Source: Parachlamydiaceae bacterium (GTDB taxonomy: Bacteria > Chlamydiota > Chlamydiia > Chlamydiales > Parachlamydiaceae). From it: a stretch of DNA of 17,849 nucleotides. A program made the translations under genes and the position numbers. The stretch spans positions 1-17,849 of the forward strand of contig JACDDG010000007.1 in the NCBI GenBank assembly GCA_013817115.1, given 5' to 3'. This document shows positions 15,465-17,849 of this stretch, in pieces; positions within the stretch are counted from its first letter, which is position 1, and each line of letters starts with the position of its first letter. A model generated the notes under the pieces. It was not told where the DNA came from, did no database searches, and saw only the letters and a list, made by a program, of their open reading frames with translations.

Positions 15465-17230
15465 TACTTGAAGAAATTCATTTAAAAGGAAATCCGGTTT
15501 CTCCGGGTATTGCAATCGGAAAGCTTTTTTTCTGCCGTTTTGCCGATGATGTCATTTTTGAAAAATCTATAACACTAGACGAAGTTGAAGATGAAGTGCG
15601 GCGTTACCGTTTAGCCCTAGCCCAAAGTAAGAGGGATTTGGAAAAATTACAGCTGGTCCTTGAAAATGAAAAAATTAGTGAGGGAAGAACTATTTTAGAT
15701 GCTCACATGCAGCTTTTACAAGACCCTGTCATTACGGATGAAATCGAACAAGAAATTCGTCTCTCCTTAAAGAATGCCGAATTTGTCTTACAGTGTGCCT
15801 TGCAACGTTATAAAATGAAATTTAGCACTCTTCCCATCGCTTTCTTTCGCGAAAGATTTTATGATTTACAGGCTATTGTTCGACGCGTCCTTGTTTGTTT
15901 AAAGTCGAGTTATCTTGACGATCATTTTCCGACGGGAAATCTTTTAAGGGAATCCAAAAGCATATATGCTCTTGAGAAGATTGGTGTGGTCTACGCAAGA
16001 GAGCTCTCATTTGTCGATTTGACGGAGGCCTCCGTAAGTCATGCCCAGGCCTTTATGACGGAGGTTAATGGTGCCACTTCCCATGCAGCAATAGCAGCAA
16101 AAGCTAAAGGTGTCCCTTTTGTGACCTCGATTCCCTATGAAAAGATTGAACGGGTATCGGATCTTGATACTATAATCATCGTAGATGGAAATACCGGTGA
16201 CATTTATATCAATCCTTCTGACCAAACTTTAAAGTACTATTCATCGAAATTTGATTCAGAAGCGAATGACGAATATCTAAATCAGACGCGTTCAAATCTA
16301 AATTTGCCTGCTGAAACCTATGATGGATGCCCAGTGCGTCTTTCAGCCAATATAGAAATGGCCGGTGAGGTAAAGCTGCTAAATGACCATGGAGGAAGTA
16401 GTGTAGGTTTATTTCGTTCAGAATATGCCTTTTTGTCTCACATAAATTTCCCTAGTGAAGAGGAGCAGTTTCTAATCTACAAAGAAGCTGTTGAAAGCAT
16501 GAGTGGCTTCCCGATCGTCATTAGAGCATTTGATTTGGGTGGAGATAAGTATTTGCTTGGTCAAAAAATTCCCTTTGAAAATAATCCTTTTCTTGGGTGC
16601 AGGGCAATTCGATTTCTACTTCAAGAAAAAGAGCTTTTTAAGATGCAACTTAAGGCTATTTTGCGAGCAAGTGCTTATGGAAATTTGAGTATTTTGCTGC
16701 CTATGATTTCTTCTTTAGCCGAACTTATTAAAACCAAAGAACTGATACAAACAGCTCTTAAAGAAGTAGAAGAGGCATATGGCTTTTCACTCAAACCCAT
16801 TCGTCTAGGCTGCATGATTGAAGTTCCTTCCGCAGCACTTATAACAGATCTTATAGCTAGAGAATGCGATTTTTTGTCGATAGGGACGAATGATTTAGTA
16901 CAATATGTACTAGCGGTAGATCGTGGCAACCATTCGCTTAGCAATCTCTATTCACCCGCACATCCTAGTATCATTCGATTAATTAAAATGATTATTTCAG
17001 AAGCTAATTGCTGTGGTATTCCTGTTTCCATTTGTGGGGAAATTGCAGCAAATCCTAAATTTACGCCTTTATTACTTGGACTTGGAGTCCACGAACTTTC
17101 AGTTTCATTGCGCCAGATCGCATGTATTAAAGATGCAATCCGCAACACAAGCATCGTCGAAGCCACTTTACTTGCAGAAAAAGCACTGAAGCTTACCACA
17201 GTTGAAGAAATCGAAGCGCTATTAATCTAG
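15455..17230 (+). CDS. ptsI: PTS enzyme I (phosphoenolpyruvate-protein phosphotransferase)
   Basis: A 591-residue enzyme that transfers phosphate from phosphoenolpyruvate to HPr. The phosphohistidine is His210 in NGATSHAAIAAKAKGVP. The PEP-binding barrel has Arg321 (GLFRSEYAFL), the signature DFLSIGTNDLVQYVLAVDRG starting at about 472, and the active-site Cys527 in SICGEIAANP. The N-terminal HPr-binding helical domain (about 30-145) is present, and the length is typical. The usual GG before the TSH motif is NGA here, a small deviation. The start overlaps the ptsH stop (shared ATGCAAATAG), with GGAG 10 bases upstream, so the two are translationally coupled. A hairpin terminator begins at its stop codon, making this the last gene of the operon. 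No sugar-specific EIIBC gene is in the window. Confidence 0.96.
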   Translation: MQIVLEEIHLKGNPVSPGIAIGKLFFCRFADDVIFEKSITLDEVEDEVRRYRLALAQSKRDLEKLQLVLENEKISEGRTILDAHMQLLQDPVITDEIEQEIRLSLKNAEFVLQCALQRYKMKFSTLPIAFFRERFYDLQAIVRRVLVCLKSSYLDDHFPTGNLLRESKSIYALEKIGVVYARELSFVDLTEASVSHAQAFMTEVNGATSHAAIAAKAKGVPFVTSIPYEKIERVSDLDTIIIVDGNTGDIYINPSDQTLKYYSSKFDSEANDEYLNQTRSNLNLPAETYDGCPVRLSANIEMAGEVKLLNDHGGSSVGLFRSEYAFLSHINFPSEEEQFLIYKEAVESMSGFPIVIRAFDLGGDKYLLGQKIPFENNPFLGCRAIRFLLQEKELFKMQLKAILRASAYGNLSILLPMISSLAELIKTKELIQTALKEVEEAYGFSLKPIRLGCMIEVPSAALITDLIARECDFLSIGTNDLVQYVLAVDRGNHSLSNLYSPAHPSIIRLIKMIISEANCCGIPVSICGEIAANPKFTPLLLGLGVHELSVSLRQIACIKDAIRNTSIVEATLLAEKALKLTTVEEIEALLI

Positions 17231-17255
17231 TACACAGTGTACTAGCTTTTGTTTT
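17227..17255 (+). terminator. Intrinsic terminator of the hprK-ptsH-ptsI operon
   Basis: CTAGTACAC-A-GTGTACTAG (17227-17245) is a perfect inverted repeat followed by CTTTTGTTTT. The ptsI stop codon TAG (17228-17230) is part of the stem. The stem is only moderately GC-rich, but the T-rich tail supports termination. Confidence 0.75.
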
Positions 17256-17259
17256 GCTG

Positions 17260-17293
17260 TTGACCAAAATTAAGCCTCTGACTTACTTATAAT
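17260..17293 (+). promoter_or_regulatory. Promoter of the collagen-like protein gene
   Basis: A perfect -10 box TATAAT lies at 17288-17293, about 28 bases before the start codon. The nearest good -35, TTGACC (17260-17265), is 22 bases away, longer than the standard 16-18. Activity may depend on an activator or on a chlamydial sigma factor that tolerates a weak -35. Confidence 0.5.
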
Positions 17294-17320
17294 CTGAAAC
17301 GAATCAATTTAGGAGGTCCC

Positions 17321-17849
17321 ATGCGGAAATTATTGTTTATGTGCGGTTTATTCATTTCTCCTCATCTTTTTGCTGCAAGTGGTGCAGCCGGAATGATAAA
17401 TGATAACATGGAGTTCAATTCTTCTATTGAGAAGGATTATTCATGCAATAAAAATAAAAGTCCAAACACACCAAAATCACCTTGTGATCAGCCATGTAAT
17501 AAGCCCAAGCCAGCTTGCCCAACGTGCATTCCGACTGTCCCATGCCCTACCATCCCCACATGTACTGGTAATATTGGATGTTCTGGATGTTCTAGCAATT
17601 GCTGCCCTCCAAAAGGTTCTGAAGGACAGAGAGGTCCTCAAGGAACAAAAGGTAGTAAGGGGGAGAGGGGATATAGGGGCATGACTGGCGCTACAGGTTG
17701 TACAGGTTGTACAGGTTGCACAGGCGCAAATGGCGGTGCATCGATAGCAAATGTTATTGAAGCTACCTCTATTAGTTCTACGATACCACAAATAGCCCCT
17801 CAAACAGTTCTTGCAAACAGATATGTATCTTTTTCAAGCCCTATTATTC
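17321..17849 (+). CDS. Exported cysteine-rich collagen-like protein (partial, runs off the window)
   Basis: An open frame of 176 residues reaches the window edge from ATG 17321, with a strong Shine-Dalgarno AGGAGG at 17311-17316. Residues 1-19 (MRKLLFMCGLFISPHLFAAS) form a signal peptide with a likely cut after LFA. Residues 42-95 hold 11 cysteines in a Pro/Lys/Thr-rich stretch (PCDQPCNKPKPACPTC and others). Residues 99-137 are 13 uninterrupted Gly-X-Y triplets, first charged (GERGYRG), then GATGCTGCTGCTGAN with a cysteine in three successive triplets. A Ser/Thr/Ile-rich segment follows, perhaps the start of a globular head. Collagen-like bacterial proteins form trimeric rods at the cell surface. 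The cysteines would allow disulphide cross-linking, which would suit the cysteine-linked chlamydial outer envelope (inference). No specific family is recognised. Confidence 0.85.
   Translation, partial: MRKLLFMCGLFISPHLFAASGAAGMINDNMEFNSSIEKDYSCNKNKSPNTPKSPCDQPCNKPKPACPTCIPTVPCPTIPTCTGNIGCSGCSSNCCPPKGSEGQRGPQGTKGSKGERGYRGMTGATGCTGCTGCTGANGGASIANVIEATSISSTIPQIAPQTVLANRYVSFSSPII
17692..17718 (+). repeat. Three perfect 9-bp tandem repeats in the collagen-like gene
   Basis: TACAGGTTG occurs three times without change, and the next unit (CACAGGCGC) is a variant. In frame it encodes the Gly-Cys-Thr triplets. The unit is a multiple of three, so copy-number change by slippage would lengthen or shorten the rod without breaking the frame. 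Confidence 0.85.

Noticed and set aside
17477..17803. Cys/Thr-rich - strand frame opposite the collagen-like gene (and 17400-17684 in another + frame)
   Set aside because: Both mirror the repetitive Gly-X-Y coding sequence. The frame from 17321 has a signal peptide, Shine-Dalgarno and promoter, and runs open to the window edge.

Overview
The window reads as chromosomal DNA from an AT-rich, amoeba-associated (environmental) member of the Chlamydiae. Three things suggest this. There is an F-box protein, a eukaryote-type domain expanded in Parachlamydiaceae-like genomes. The gene pair ftsK-yycJ, and the set comEC / hypothetical / ptsH / ptsI, are neighbours that I recall being adjacent in Chlamydia trachomatis too (CT739-738 and CT339-336). 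Core genes are also interleaved with repeats and effector-like genes. The assignment is an inference from gene content; no rRNA is present.

Left part (1-7600), accessory in character. A gene fragment on the + strand ends at 151 inside a palindromic element. Facing it on the - strand is a decayed, still in-frame tandem copy (129-1259) of the C-terminal two thirds of the intact F-box protein gene just upstream (1260-2918). A roughly 700-base non-coding stretch with repeat debris separates these from a complete aminopeptidase N gene (pepN, 3629-6316). Next is an unrecognised coiled-coil protein gene (6473-7354), bracketed by two inverted copies of a ~160-bp near-perfect palindrome.

Middle (7600-11130), core genes on the - strand. 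tRNA-His(GTG), ftsK (DNA translocase) and yycJ (metallo-beta-lactamase-fold hydrolase) are transcribed in that order. ftsK and yycJ are nearly abutting. The apparent N-terminal extension of ftsK into the tRNA is an artefact.

Spacer 11127-11754 has an extreme G-over-C bias on the + strand, a half copy of the palindromic element, and a second 40-bp repeat shared with the 2919-3628 spacer.

Right part (11755-17230). comEC (DNA-uptake channel, without a hydrolase domain) diverges from a four-gene + strand operon: a CT338-like/possibly SMI1-KNR4-like protein, hprK, ptsH and ptsI. This is a regulatory PTS: PtsI phosphorylates HPr on His17, and HPrK acts on HPr Ser48. No sugar permease (EIIBC) is present in the window. 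A hairpin terminator closes the operon.

Right edge (17321 to the end). An exported, cysteine-rich, collagen-like protein gene with its own promoter and strong Shine-Dalgarno site runs off the window.

The items I consider most worth following are the palindromic element family (paired substitutions in its arms, and coding read-through into gene ends), the cassette-like unit around the coiled-coil gene, the F-box gene with its in-frame decayed duplicate, and the collagen-like surface protein with Gly-Cys-Thr triplets.
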